Of a DNA stretch of 64,000 nt, positions 25,625-34,993 are shown in pieces (within the stretch, counting starts at the first letter, position 1; each line of letters starts with the position of its first letter). Both the position numbers and the translations under genes were made by a program. The stretch comes from Paenibacillus xylanexedens (GTDB lineage Bacteria > Bacillota > Bacilli > Paenibacillales > Paenibacillaceae). The stretch covers positions 124,001-188,000 of the forward strand of contig NZ_JAGIKV010000011.1 in the NCBI RefSeq assembly GCF_017874615.1, given 5' to 3'. The notes under the pieces are model-generated. The model had not been told where the DNA came from. It saw only the letters and a program-made list of their open reading frames with translations, and searched no databases.

Positions 25625-26722
25625 CTATGCTTCGCTACCGTTATTCAAGTACACAGCCTTGCCTGTGCGAGCAGATTCATAGAGTGCTTCCAGGATTTGA
25701 GATACAACCAGCGCTTGTTTCGGTGTAACGACTGGCTCCTGATCGTTCTCAATCGCTTCAATCCACTTTCTCATCTCAACATCCGGTGCGCTCTCGCTCT
25801 TACCATCGTAGAAAGCTACCCCGCCTGCACTCAGTTCAATCTCATTGGTGTATAGACGGCTAAATTTCTCGCCATTGATGCGCAGTCCGTTCTTCATATC
25901 CGCACCCGCTTCGCTACCGCTCAAGCTACATTTCGCCTCATCCACATCCAGTGAGTTCAGTGCCCAACTGGATTCCAGCATAATCGTTGCCCCATTCTTC
26001 ATTACAATCATGCCAAAGGCCGAGTCTTCTACGGAGAATTGTTTTGGGTCCCACGGGCCCCAGGCATTGGCCGCATTTTCACGTTGTGAAAGCTCATGAT
26101 AGGTCGTACCCAGCACAACTTTTGGTTGATAGTTATCCATCATCCAGAGCGTCAGATCAAGTGCGTGCGTACCAATATCAATCAGCGGACCGCCACCTTG
26201 CTTCTCTTCATCCAGGAAAACACCCCATGTTGGTACTGCTCTACGTCTAATTGCATGTGCTTTGGCAAAATAAATATTACCCAGATCACCAGCCTCGCAC
26301 ACCTTCTTCAAATACTGACTGTCTTCTCTGAAACGGTTGTTGTATCCGATGGTCAGTTTTTTGCCGGTACGTTCTGCCGCTTCCAGCATGAGCTGTGCTT
26401 CAGCAGATGTCTTCGCCATTGGCTTCTCACACATCACGTGTTTGCCTGCCTCCAGAGCAGCAATAGAAATCTCGGCATGAGAAATATTCGGTGTAAGCAC
26501 ATGCACAATGTCTAAAGACTCATCCTTGAGCAATTCCTGATAGTCCGTGTAGACTTCGGCTTCAGTAGTGCCATATTTCTGCTTGGCTTCATCTGCACGT
26601 TCCTGAACGATATCACAGAAAGCCACCAGTTCAACATTATCCAATTTACTCAGACTCGGCAGATGTTTACCATTTGCGATTCCGCCACAGCCAATAATTC
26701 CGATACGATATACTTTACTCAT
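25625..26722 (-). CDS. Gfo/Idh/MocA family NAD(P)-dependent sugar dehydrogenase
   Basis: The 365-aa protein has a Rossmann start with IGIIGCGGIANGKHLPSL (GxGxxA type) and the family signature HVMCEKPMAKT (the EKP lysine, about 96). The C-terminal alpha/beta domain includes GGGPLIDIGTHALDLTLWMMD, where the His is the usual catalytic residue of sugar or inositol dehydrogenases. It probably oxidises or isomerises a sugar from the surrounding mannoside/glycan locus. AGGGTG precedes the ATG at 26722; the AraC gene ends 12 bases upstream. Tandem terminators close the unit. Confidence 0.94.
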   Translation of the reverse strand: MSKVYRIGIIGCGGIANGKHLPSLSKLDNVELVAFCDIVQERADEAKQKYGTTEAEVYTDYQELLKDESLDIVHVLTPNISHAEISIAALEAGKHVMCEKPMAKTSAEAQLMLEAAERTGKKLTIGYNNRFREDSQYLKKVCEAGDLGNIYFAKAHAIRRRAVPTWGVFLDEEKQGGGPLIDIGTHALDLTLWMMDNYQPKVVLGTTYHELSQRENAANAWGPWDPKQFSVEDSAFGMIVMKNGATIMLESSWALNSLDVDEAKCSLSGSEAGADMKNGLRINGEKFSRLYTNEIELSAGGVAFYDGKSESAPDVEMRKWIEAIENDQEPVVTPKQALVVSQILEALYESARTGKAVYLNNGSEA

Positions 26723-26734
26723 ATATATTCACCC

Positions 26735-27658
26735 TCACTTAAGTATTGGTTGTTTCATTTTGCGAAAAGCCGATGGGGTCATCCCCAGACGTTTGCGAAA
26801 TACAGCATGCAAATAGTTGGCATTATTGAATCCTGAAGCAAGAGCGATCTGTTCAATGGATACGTTACTTTCTTCCAGATTGCGGCACACGGCGCGCAGA
26901 CGAATATCCTCCAGCACACGGCTGAACGGCATCTCCGGCTGTACTTGATAGAAGATTCGTTGCAACTGCCTGCTACTGATATGAAGTTTCTCAGCTACAT
27001 GCTCCAGCGTGACCACTGTAGGGTGATTCGCCTCCATATACTGCACTGCATACTCATAGCGATACACCGACATATCCCGCACAGGGGCTTCCGGTCGATT
27101 CCCCCCGGTGTCGTATGCTCGCACGGTTTTAAGTAATATGCTGATGACCAGTTGCTTGATCGATGTATAATAACCTAACAATTTCTGATCACATGCCTCG
27201 TAGGCTTCCAAAAAACAATGCATCGCCCGATGATAATCATTCACCGGAGTAAGCGGAAGCGTTCTCAGCTTTTCCATCGTTTCCTCGGATTCTGCTGCTT
27301 CCCAGGGATCAACATGTTCTCTTGGCTTGTGAACGATATCCACATGAAGACATAATTCATCCATGTCCTCTTTGGCATCAGCCTCCTGATAATGAACGAC
27401 ACCCGGTCCAGTCAAATAAAGCATACCTTCCGAGAGTGCATGTGTCTGATCATCGAGAATAACTTTGCCTTTACCTCTTGGGATAAAATGAAACTCGAAC
27501 TCCGCATGATTATGGAAATCCACAACTCGGCCCGCTGGAAAAGAAGTCAGATGAAATCGCATCACGCGAATCTCATAATGTCCCCATACCATTGAAATAT
27601 CCAGTCTCTCCAGGAGATCCTGCCGTTCAAGCATTTTCTCATAAGGATACAGGCTCAA
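26735..27658 (-). CDS. AraC family transcriptional regulator
   Basis: The 307-aa protein carries a cupin sensor (about 30-110, with FPAGRVVDFHNHAEFEFHFIPRGKGKVILDD, metal-type HNH) and an AraC DNA-binding domain at about 205-305 (LHISSRQLQRIFYQVQPEMPFSRVLE and ALASGFNNANYLHAVFRKRLGMTPSAFRK). A TTG start at 27658 has GGAGGT nine bases upstream. It is wedged between two MocA dehydrogenase genes in one transcript, so it likely activates that unit in response to its sugar. Confidence 0.92.
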   Translation of the reverse strand: MSLYPYEKMLERQDLLERLDISMVWGHYEIRVMRFHLTSFPAGRVVDFHNHAEFEFHFIPRGKGKVILDDQTHALSEGMLYLTGPGVVHYQEADAKEDMDELCLHVDIVHKPREHVDPWEAAESEETMEKLRTLPLTPVNDYHRAMHCFLEAYEACDQKLLGYYTSIKQLVISILLKTVRAYDTGGNRPEAPVRDMSVYRYEYAVQYMEANHPTVVTLEHVAEKLHISSRQLQRIFYQVQPEMPFSRVLEDIRLRAVCRNLEESNVSIEQIALASGFNNANYLHAVFRKRLGMTPSAFRKMKQPILK

Positions 27659-27682
27659 GATTGCATACCTCCTTAATAAAAC

Positions 27683-28687
27683 CTAACCCTTCAACTCATT
27701 CAGAGTGATTCTGCGCCCTTCCTTAGCTGAAAGATTCGCAGCTTCCATCAAACGGGTCAACTCCATAGCGATCTGCACGTTTTCAGTTGCATCCGTATCA
27801 TTCTGTATATGTGCAACCCATTGATTGAATGCGCTTTCTCTTTGGTCTGCCAAAGGAAGTTCAGTCCAGTCATCATATTGTCCCTGTGCTACTTTCGTGC
27901 GAATCAATAGCTTTTCTTCGGGTGTTCCGTACAGAAGTGTACCTTCCGTACCATGAACCTCAATCGTAAATGGAGAATGGCTGTTCACAAAACCGGCTTC
28001 AACAACGCCGACTGCTCCAGAATCCGTAAACAAGGTTGCAACGGCATTATCTTCCACTTCTTTGCCTGTAATATATCCAAAGTTCGCATTAACCGCTGTT
28101 ACTTCCTGACCCAGAAACAATTTGGCGAGATACATTGGATGGCAGCCCAGATCAATCAACGCACCGCCCTGACAATCCTTCAGGTCATAGAAGTGTTCAG
28201 GCAACCAGTTTGAAATTGCTCCATCATGCGATAAACGCGCTCTAACATAGGTTATTTTACCAAGTAATCCTTGGTTAAGTACATCCTGAATCGTTAATGT
28301 ATACCCTGCATTCAGACGTGGTAAGGAAACCGTCATCTTGACCTTGTTTGCCTTTACCTCATTAAGGATTCTGTTGGATTCCGCCTGTGTCGATGCAATA
28401 ACCTTCTCTGTGAAGATGTGTTTACCTGCTTTTGCAGCAGCGGTGATCACCTCTTCATGAATGCGGGTTGGCGCATCTACAATAACGGCATCGATGTCAT
28501 CCTTGGCCAGCATATCTTCGAGTGAAGCATAGAATGGTACGTTTAAGAGTTCAGCCGCTTCCTGTCCGCGTTTGGCATCGTCATCCCAAACGGCTGCGAT
28601 GTCTGTATCCTCATGTTCCTGTGCCTGCTTGATGTAATCCCATGCGTGAACATGCCACAAGCTAATTTTTCCAATTCGAATGGTCAC
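27683..28687 (-). CDS. Gfo/Idh/MocA family dehydrogenase, atypical nucleotide motif
   Basis: The 334-aa protein is a MocA-family member by fold: the C-terminal domain shows GGALIDLGCHPMYLAKLFLG, with Cys-His at the catalytic position. Two points are unusual. The first beta-alpha turn reads IGKISLWHVHAWDYIKQ rather than GxGxxG, and the EKP motif is EKVIAST. These suggest altered cofactor handling or a non-redox role. The start is GTG at 28687 with GGAGGTAAG upstream. It heads the MocA-AraC-MocA unit and is followed by the AraC gene after 24 bases. Confidence 0.88.
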   Translation of the reverse strand: MTIRIGKISLWHVHAWDYIKQAQEHEDTDIAAVWDDDAKRGQEAAELLNVPFYASLEDMLAKDDIDAVIVDAPTRIHEEVITAAAKAGKHIFTEKVIASTQAESNRILNEVKANKVKMTVSLPRLNAGYTLTIQDVLNQGLLGKITYVRARLSHDGAISNWLPEHFYDLKDCQGGALIDLGCHPMYLAKLFLGQEVTAVNANFGYITGKEVEDNAVATLFTDSGAVGVVEAGFVNSHSPFTIEVHGTEGTLLYGTPEEKLLIRTKVAQGQYDDWTELPLADQRESAFNQWVAHIQNDTDATENVQIAMELTRLMEAANLSAKEGRRITLNELKG

Positions 28688-28869
28688 TGTTGTCTTACCT
28701 CCATACTATATAATATTCTGACATTTATCTATAAGTTATCACAGACTTAATCTATTTTTAATAGAAACTCACGACAATAAATGTATAAAATCACGACATT
28801 AGGTCATTAGGTATTTATGCAGTCTGCCCTAACACTTTGGTGTGAGTGCACATAAAGGAACACATGACA

Positions 28870-28905
28870 AAACCTCCTGTCCACACTACCGTGAACAGGA
28901 GGTTT
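28870..28905 (-). terminator. Terminator after the GH38 gene
   Basis: An 11-bp perfect stem AAACCTCCTGT/ACAGGAGGTTT with a 14-base loop lies 28 bases past the GH38 stop. The downstream T tract is short. The remaining 180 bases up to 28687 are AT-rich and probably hold the promoter of the MocA-AraC-MocA unit. Confidence 0.85.
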
Positions 28906-28933
28906 CTTATAGTTATGATGTTCAAAAATCAAC

Positions 28934-31735
28934 TTAACGTAACGCATACCCTTGTGTAACGATTTTGTACCCAGGTACCGTCTGGCTTTGCCCCTGCATC
29001 GTGCCCTTAACCCGTTCCAGCACATCGCTCTCATAGACGGAAGCACATTCGAATCCAGGCTGCACATTCAATTCAGCCGGTTCGGAATTCAAATTATACC
29101 ACCGAGCAATCAAATCTCCGGTTTCCTCTGCGATCTTCAATGTGGAGAAGGCTAGTGACGAACCTTGTGCATTCCATGCCAGCCATTGCTTCGACAGAGG
29201 CAGTTCAACCTTTTTCCCATCAGCACCGGCATGACTTTCTCGCTCAAACGTGCGTGCTAGTGCCCCTAGCTGTACAGTCGTCCACAGAATCGGATACACA
29301 TATGCGGATGCACATGCTCCTGACTGTGCCGCATCGCCCGCAAATGGAATAATAGCATATTCCACACTCTGAGGTCCCAGACATTGGGCTTCTGGTGTTT
29401 CAAACACACCCCAATCTCCAAGTTCCGAAGAGGCACGCAGCAGCGTAACCGCAATCGTACTGCCCTCTTCATGCTGTAAAATCTCGTACTCATTCAGCCC
29501 ATTGTTTGCAATCATCAAGCCATGATCACCATCGGTCACATGTACAAACGCTTGCTGATGCTGCGCATTACTCGGATTGACCCATTCTTTGGCCGGTGTA
29601 TTGGACCGTTTGGCGATTTCAAAGATGGAATCCGCATAATGATCGTCTGTCACCAGTCCGGATGGAAAGAGTGCGCGCAGTCGGTGATCTTTAGCCTGAT
29701 TGTTAAAGTCAGATTTTACCTTGACCATATTACTGCCTGCTTCCAACGTATACGTTGTCGTAATCAGCAGCGGAACGATGTTCTTAACTCGCTGTGCCTT
29801 CCGTTCTGTAAAAGGAACCATCTGTCGCTTCTCCAGCTCGAACAGTTCATCTGCTCCAGCAGGAATATCCCAGCGTAATACACTTTCCATGACCACCCGG
29901 TACGGAGACTGCTCCACAATCCGCAGGTCTGCCTTCAGATGCTCTGTGGTCAGCGTTGTCTCTCCCTCCGGTTGACGGTAGACATATTCATTACCGATAT
30001 CACCGGTATTCTCATATGAATTCAATCCCTTGTATACAGCACCTGAGACCTTATCTTCAATTGTTGCCGTACCATTCTCTTCAACCGTCACCCGTAATTG
30101 ACCGTTCTCCATCATCATTCCCTGCATCTCGATGACGTCGCTCGTATCGGGCATCTCAGCAATCTCAGCAATCTCTGCTTGCTTCTCTACTGAAATGAGA
30201 GCATACGTCTTATACCCCAGCGAAGGTACATCCACCGCCTGGAAAGTCACTCTTACTTTACGAGCCATATAAGGCTGTCGGAAACGATCCTTCGGAAGTT
30301 CATAGCTAAAATGCGCACCCAGATCCTTGATTTCTGCCGAATACACGTGTCCATCCGAATCGATCAGCTGATACGCTGGTAGTGCATCTTTTTCCACCTT
30401 CTGCGCAAGTGCCTGAGGATTAGGACCCTCTGGGAAAAATGCTTTGTCCACAATCAGGTCCATCTCAATAATTCCATTTCGATTCCACCCACTCGTGTTG
30501 AACACAGTGAACAGCACTGCTTCCTCTCCCCAAGTCTCAGCAGGTTGCACATGAATGGACTCAGCAATCGCCTGCGCGCTCTGGGAAACCAATTTCTCTG
30601 CAAGTTGTCTGCTCTTGGCGAAGCGGGTCACCATCTCACGGTGAACCTCATCCACACTGCATCCGCAGATGCTATCATGTGGGTGGTTCTGCATCAGCAT
30701 CTTCCATGCATGTGTCAACAGATGGTGCGGATAATCTTTTACCCCAGCTATATGGGCCATGGCAGCGAGTGGTTCGGCTACTTTTTCAAGCAACGTCTGC
30801 CCCTGCTGATTCAACTGTTTCAGATAAACCCGGGCGGATGCCGTATTCACCAGTGTTCCCCAACCATCCGTGTGCTGACTGCGAAGCTCGCCTTGGATGG
30901 TCGCCAGATGCTCAGGCACATCCTTCGTAACTGCCTCAATGTAATCGTCAAAATTGGAGTGAATAAATTCAACATCAGGATACAATGCAGCCGCCGTGCG
31001 TAAAGCCTCTGGCAGATCCGTCTGGATCGGCTGATGATCACAACCATTCATGAACAACAGATGTGGAGTCGAGGCAAACTTCTCGGCATCCGCCAGATTT
31101 TTATCCCAATATACTCGGGCTTTCTCCGAATCAACCGGAACTTCCATCCCATTGCAGTACCAATTCGCGAACAAAATGCCGAGCACTTCCGAACCATCCG
31201 GCGAACGCCAGATCATCTCCGAATAGGGAGATTCATAACTGTCTGCATCAACCACCGCATTATTAAATCCCGTAGGCTTTACCCCGCGTCCAAAGATCGC
31301 GTTATGAATATCCGCCTGTTGCAGAATCTGCGGTGCTTGTCCCATATTTCCAAACGAGTCTGGGAAGTATCCCGTCTTGGATACCACACCCAAGGGTCGA
31401 GCATCACGATGACCGATGAGCAGATTACGCAAGTTGGCCTCGCTGCTGGTCAGAAACTCATCCTGTAACACATACCATGGACCGAAATGGATGCGTCCTT
31501 CGCGGATATAACGATCGAGCCTCTCCTGTTGTTCGGGCCGAACCTGCAAATAATCTTCACGAATAATCGTCTGCCCATCCAGATGAAAATAACGATATTC
31601 CGGGTCCTGATCAAGCGTGTCCAGCAGTTTATCCATCAGCTCAATGAGCAGTACATGATGGTGTTCATAAGGCATATACCATTCGCGGTCCCAATGGGTA
31701 TGCGAGATGAGATGTGCCGTCTTTTTGGTTGTCAT
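28934..31735 (-). CDS. GH38 alpha-mannosidase
   Basis: The 933-aa protein is a complete GH38 retaining alpha-mannosidase. The zinc site shows SHTHWDREW near residue 14, and the catalytic Asp126 is in YFPDSFGNMGQ. The middle contains the RLHWDQ-like LMQNHPHDSICGCSVDEVHREM segment with further metal ligands, and the C-terminal beta domains follow from about 450. No signal peptide is present, so it acts in the cytoplasm on imported manno-oligosaccharides. It is the last gene of the mannoside operon behind the permease, with AGGAGG before the ATG, and complements the exo-acting GH125 in the same locus. Confidence 0.95.
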   Translation of the reverse strand: MTTKKTAHLISHTHWDREWYMPYEHHHVLLIELMDKLLDTLDQDPEYRYFHLDGQTIIREDYLQVRPEQQERLDRYIREGRIHFGPWYVLQDEFLTSSEANLRNLLIGHRDARPLGVVSKTGYFPDSFGNMGQAPQILQQADIHNAIFGRGVKPTGFNNAVVDADSYESPYSEMIWRSPDGSEVLGILFANWYCNGMEVPVDSEKARVYWDKNLADAEKFASTPHLLFMNGCDHQPIQTDLPEALRTAAALYPDVEFIHSNFDDYIEAVTKDVPEHLATIQGELRSQHTDGWGTLVNTASARVYLKQLNQQGQTLLEKVAEPLAAMAHIAGVKDYPHHLLTHAWKMLMQNHPHDSICGCSVDEVHREMVTRFAKSRQLAEKLVSQSAQAIAESIHVQPAETWGEEAVLFTVFNTSGWNRNGIIEMDLIVDKAFFPEGPNPQALAQKVEKDALPAYQLIDSDGHVYSAEIKDLGAHFSYELPKDRFRQPYMARKVRVTFQAVDVPSLGYKTYALISVEKQAEIAEIAEMPDTSDVIEMQGMMMENGQLRVTVEENGTATIEDKVSGAVYKGLNSYENTGDIGNEYVYRQPEGETTLTTEHLKADLRIVEQSPYRVVMESVLRWDIPAGADELFELEKRQMVPFTERKAQRVKNIVPLLITTTYTLEAGSNMVKVKSDFNNQAKDHRLRALFPSGLVTDDHYADSIFEIAKRSNTPAKEWVNPSNAQHQQAFVHVTDGDHGLMIANNGLNEYEILQHEEGSTIAVTLLRASSELGDWGVFETPEAQCLGPQSVEYAIIPFAGDAAQSGACASAYVYPILWTTVQLGALARTFERESHAGADGKKVELPLSKQWLAWNAQGSSLAFSTLKIAEETGDLIARWYNLNSEPAELNVQPGFECASVYESDVLERVKGTMQGQSQTVPGYKIVTQGYALR

Positions 31736-31753
31736 GGTGCGTACCTCCTGTCA

Positions 31754-32578
31754 TTAACCTTTGGTTGCTCCGCCCATGCTGAATCCTTTGGACATGTAAC
31801 GCTGGGAGAAGATATATAGCACAACCGAAGGCATTGTATAAAGTAGTGAAAATGCAGCCAACCTGCCGTATTCAACCATACCGTGGCTGCCGAAAAATTG
31901 ATAAATCGTGACCGATGCCGGAAGTTTCTCCGGTGTCTGGAGCAGGATGTATGGCACGAAGAAGTTGCCCCAACTTCCCGAAAAAGTAAATATCGCTATC
32001 GTTGCAATACCAGGCAACATTAATGGCGCCACGATTCGTCTCAAACTACTCCACACGGACGCTCCGTCAATCCATGCCGATTCTTCCAAATCGATTGGCA
32101 CCGAATCCATGAAGTTTTTCATCATCCAGATGCCGTAAGGAAGTGAGGATGCGGTCAGGAACAGCATCGTGGCGATGATGCTATTTTGCATTTTGAAGAA
32201 CAGAAACATTTGAAATACCGGAACCATCACGGCAGTAATCGGAAGAGCTGTCATGAACAGAATCGATAACAGGAAGCTTTTTTTGAATCTCATTTCATAA
32301 CGGGATAATGGATAAGCAGCAAGGACCGATACCAGAACAACCAATATCGCTTGCCCTCCCGACAGAATCAGTCCCACACCGAATGAACGAAGATTGCTCG
32401 AATCCCCGAGTACATCCTTGAAATTTTGAATGGTCCAGGTACTGGGCATTTTGATACCCTGTTGCGCGTTTGGGTCAAATGAAGCCAGAATGATCCAGAG
32501 CAGCGGCAATAAAAAACAGAGCCCTAGAAAAACTAGAATCCCGTACTGGATTTTGCGTTGAAGCCCATGTTTGACCAT
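31754..32578 (-). CDS. Carbohydrate ABC transporter permease, MalG type
   Basis: The 274-aa permease has six helices and the MalG-type EAA loop (ESAWIDGASVWSSLRRIVAPLMLPGIAT). The early conserved segment (LLPLLWIILASFDPN) and the C-terminal QRYMSKGFSMGGATKG are typical of sugar permeases of the CUT1 family. It pairs with the MalF-type protein encoded just upstream, and the two form the channel for the oligosaccharide bound by the lipoprotein at 33535. A GGAGG site lies upstream of the ATG. Confidence 0.94.
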   Translation of the reverse strand: MVKHGLQRKIQYGILVFLGLCFLLPLLWIILASFDPNAQQGIKMPSTWTIQNFKDVLGDSSNLRSFGVGLILSGGQAILVVLVSVLAAYPLSRYEMRFKKSFLLSILFMTALPITAVMVPVFQMFLFFKMQNSIIATMLFLTASSLPYGIWMMKNFMDSVPIDLEESAWIDGASVWSSLRRIVAPLMLPGIATIAIFTFSGSWGNFFVPYILLQTPEKLPASVTIYQFFGSHGMVEYGRLAAFSLLYTMPSVVLYIFSQRYMSKGFSMGGATKG

Positions 32579-32600
32579 AGGGATCGAACCTCCTTCATGG

Positions 32601-33467
32601 TTACACTTTCACTTTCATGGATCGCATGTAGAACAGACTGGCGACAATACCGATGAACAACAGAACCAGAGATATGGCTGTGCCGTATCCAAACTGATAG
32701 TTCACAAAGGCCTGATTGTACATGAAGATCGGCAAGGTTTGTGTTGAAGTACCCGGGCCACCACCGGTCATCGTATAGATCAGCGTGAAAACACCCAGTG
32801 TCTGTAGAGTAACCAACATCATATTGGTTACGATGGACCCTTTTACCATTGGAATCGTAATGTGTCTGACAATCTGGAACCCGGTGGCACTATCAATAAT
32901 CGCAGCTTCTTCAACTTCCTTCGGGATATCATCCAGTGCCGACTGATAGACCATCATCGAAAAGGCTGTGCCGTGCCAGATATTTGCGATAATGACACTC
33001 ACCATAGGGAAACTGAACAACCAGGAGACTGGATTCGCTCCAAACCAGCCGAGGATCTGATTCAATGAACCATTGTCACTGAAAAAGGCCACCATACAGA
33101 ATGCCACGACAATCTCGGGTGTCACCCAACCGGCAATGACGATGATCCCGATGACCCGACGGAAGGTCACATTTTTTTCCTTCATTAGAAGAGCCAGAAT
33201 GAAACCAAGCATTACCTGACCAATCACTGCGGAGAAGATGAGAAAGACCAGCGTACGCCAGACACTAATCCGGAAGTCGGGATCATGGAACATATTAATG
33301 AAATTCTGGAATCCGACAAACTCCAAACTCTTGGCTGCCGCCCCGGTCAGAGCCATATTCGTAAAGGCAAAACAGATCGTCAGAATGATGGGAACAATGA
33401 AAAACACAAGTAATAACAGTACGGAAGGCATGAGAAACAGAAATGAACCTGGTGCTTTCCTTTTCAT
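32601..33467 (-). CDS. Carbohydrate ABC transporter permease, MalF type
   Basis: The 288-aa permease starts with a basic stretch and the first helix (GSFLFLMPSVLLLLVFFIVP), followed by typical CUT1 segments: the EAA loop in EVEEAAIIDSATGFQIVRHITIPMVKG and the YTMTGGGPGTSTQTLPIFMYNQAF motif before the fifth helix. It lies 22 bases upstream of MalG and follows the binding protein. No ATP-binding subunit is encoded in the locus. Confidence 0.94.
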   Translation of the reverse strand: MKRKAPGSFLFLMPSVLLLLVFFIVPIILTICFAFTNMALTGAAAKSLEFVGFQNFINMFHDPDFRISVWRTLVFLIFSAVIGQVMLGFILALLMKEKNVTFRRVIGIIVIAGWVTPEIVVAFCMVAFFSDNGSLNQILGWFGANPVSWLFSFPMVSVIIANIWHGTAFSMMVYQSALDDIPKEVEEAAIIDSATGFQIVRHITIPMVKGSIVTNMMLVTLQTLGVFTLIYTMTGGGPGTSTQTLPIFMYNQAFVNYQFGYGTAISLVLLFIGIVASLFYMRSMKVKV

Positions 33468-33534
33468 AAGTCACTCTCCATTCGAACCGGAAAAAGGGGA
33501 GATTATGCCTCCCCCTCCGAATATATCGATATCC

Positions 33535-34914
33535 TTATTTCTCTTCGATGCTGTCAGCGCCAAGGGAACGGGATACGTTGTCCTTCAATTGCGTAATTCC
33601 CTCTTCCGGCGTCAGCTTGCCAGAGGCAATACTCTCAACAATGCTTTGCAATTGTGCGGATACCGCTGCATATTGATCGTTCGCTGGACGGAAGTGGGCC
33701 ACATTCAAGAGTTCCTGTGCTTCTTTGGTATATGGACGATCTGTATAACCTTCAACTTCTGTGGAATCATTACGTGGGCTGAGGCTGCCTTCCGCTACTA
33801 CACGAGCAGTCGCATTTTCCTTATTCATCAGAAACTCGATAAATTTCCAAGCTTCTTCCTTGTTCTTCGCTTGTGCAGGAACAGACCAAGCCCATCCTCC
33901 AGACATCGTAGTTGCTCCAGGTTCTTCCCCATTTTGTGTCGGGAATGGTGCAAAACCTATTTTTTCTTCAACGTTGGCGATTGGAGCAGCACCGTTCTCG
34001 GCCCATGTCGAACCTGCCCAGCTACCATCTACAGCCATCGCCAGTTTGTCTTGCGGGAACTGTTGCTGGAATGCAATACTGCCAGCTTGTCCATTCAGGG
34101 CAACCTGCATGGTTGGACCTGTTTTATCCGTGTTAAACACTTGATCTATGAATTTGAAAGAATCCAGCAGCCCCGGGCTGTTAACGACCCATTTCTTGCT
34201 GGTGTCGTTATACAGTGTATCCGCCGTACCATAGAGCAGCATTTCCAGTGTTTGCATGGTGACACCTTCACCGTTTGCTTTGCCCACAATCATATTAAGT
34301 GGCGTCACACCCGGCAGTTTTTGCTTGATGGTACGTGCTGCTTCGAGTACTTCTGCCCAGCTTGCAGGTTTGAACGGAACTACAAGTCCAGCCTGTTGAA
34401 ACAGTTCCTTGTTGTACCAGATCCCGCGTGTATCCGAGGTAGCTGGAACGCCGTACACCTTGCCGTCTTCGCCAGTAACCCCTGCCTTCAGGTTGTCGAC
34501 GATGTGTTCTTCCCAATCGGACCATCCCTGAACCTGTGTATCCAGTGGCTCCAGATATCCCGCAGCAGCATCGGATTTGATGATGGATGTATCTTCGGCA
34601 ATGACATCAGGTGCCGTATCAGGAGATTTCATCTGCAAAACCATTTTGGACGTATAATCACCCTCACTTGCCAGTACAGGCGCAATGTTGATTTTGATAT
34701 CCGGGTTTTCTTTCTCAAATTGATCCACCAAACCTGATTGGAAGAATTTCGTAAGTGTATCTTCAGATCCTGAAGAACGGAACGATACAGTTACTTCCTT
34801 CTTGCCATCACTGGTTGTGCCTGTGCTTGAGCTTCCGCCCGAACAGGCTGTAGTAAGAATGAGCAAGGATGTCATAACTGCTGCTACCGGCATTTTCAAT
34901 GATATTTTTCTCAT
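33535..34914 (-). CDS. Sugar-binding lipoprotein, extracellular solute-binding family 1
   Basis: The 459-aa protein has a lipoprotein signal ending LTTACSGG (lipidated Cys24) and a type I solute-binding fold: PDIKINIAPVLASEG, KSPDTAPDVIAED, and the closing domain GGWAWSVPAQAKNKEEAWKFIEFLMNKE. These are hallmarks of CUT1 oligosaccharide-binding proteins. It lies between GH125 and the permeases, so manno-oligosaccharides or N-glycan pieces are the likely ligand. An ATG at 34914 follows AGGAGAG. Confidence 0.94.
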   Translation of the reverse strand: MRKISLKMPVAAVMTSLLILTTACSGGSSSTGTTSDGKKEVTVSFRSSGSEDTLTKFFQSGLVDQFEKENPDIKINIAPVLASEGDYTSKMVLQMKSPDTAPDVIAEDTSIIKSDAAAGYLEPLDTQVQGWSDWEEHIVDNLKAGVTGEDGKVYGVPATSDTRGIWYNKELFQQAGLVVPFKPASWAEVLEAARTIKQKLPGVTPLNMIVGKANGEGVTMQTLEMLLYGTADTLYNDTSKKWVVNSPGLLDSFKFIDQVFNTDKTGPTMQVALNGQAGSIAFQQQFPQDKLAMAVDGSWAGSTWAENGAAPIANVEEKIGFAPFPTQNGEEPGATTMSGGWAWSVPAQAKNKEEAWKFIEFLMNKENATARVVAEGSLSPRNDSTEVEGYTDRPYTKEAQELLNVAHFRPANDQYAAVSAQLQSIVESIASGKLTPEEGITQLKDNVSRSLGADSIEEK

Positions 34915-34993
34915 GATTCGCTCTCCTCTTGTCGGAATTCAACGAACTCCGAACGTTATGATGTACTCGCAGGTTATCTCTTGCTTTCCTATC

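Noticed and set aside
33238..34737. A 499-codon plus-strand frame opposite the permease and binding protein genes
   Set aside because: It lies antisense to two well-supported genes, lacks a family match and a ribosome binding site.
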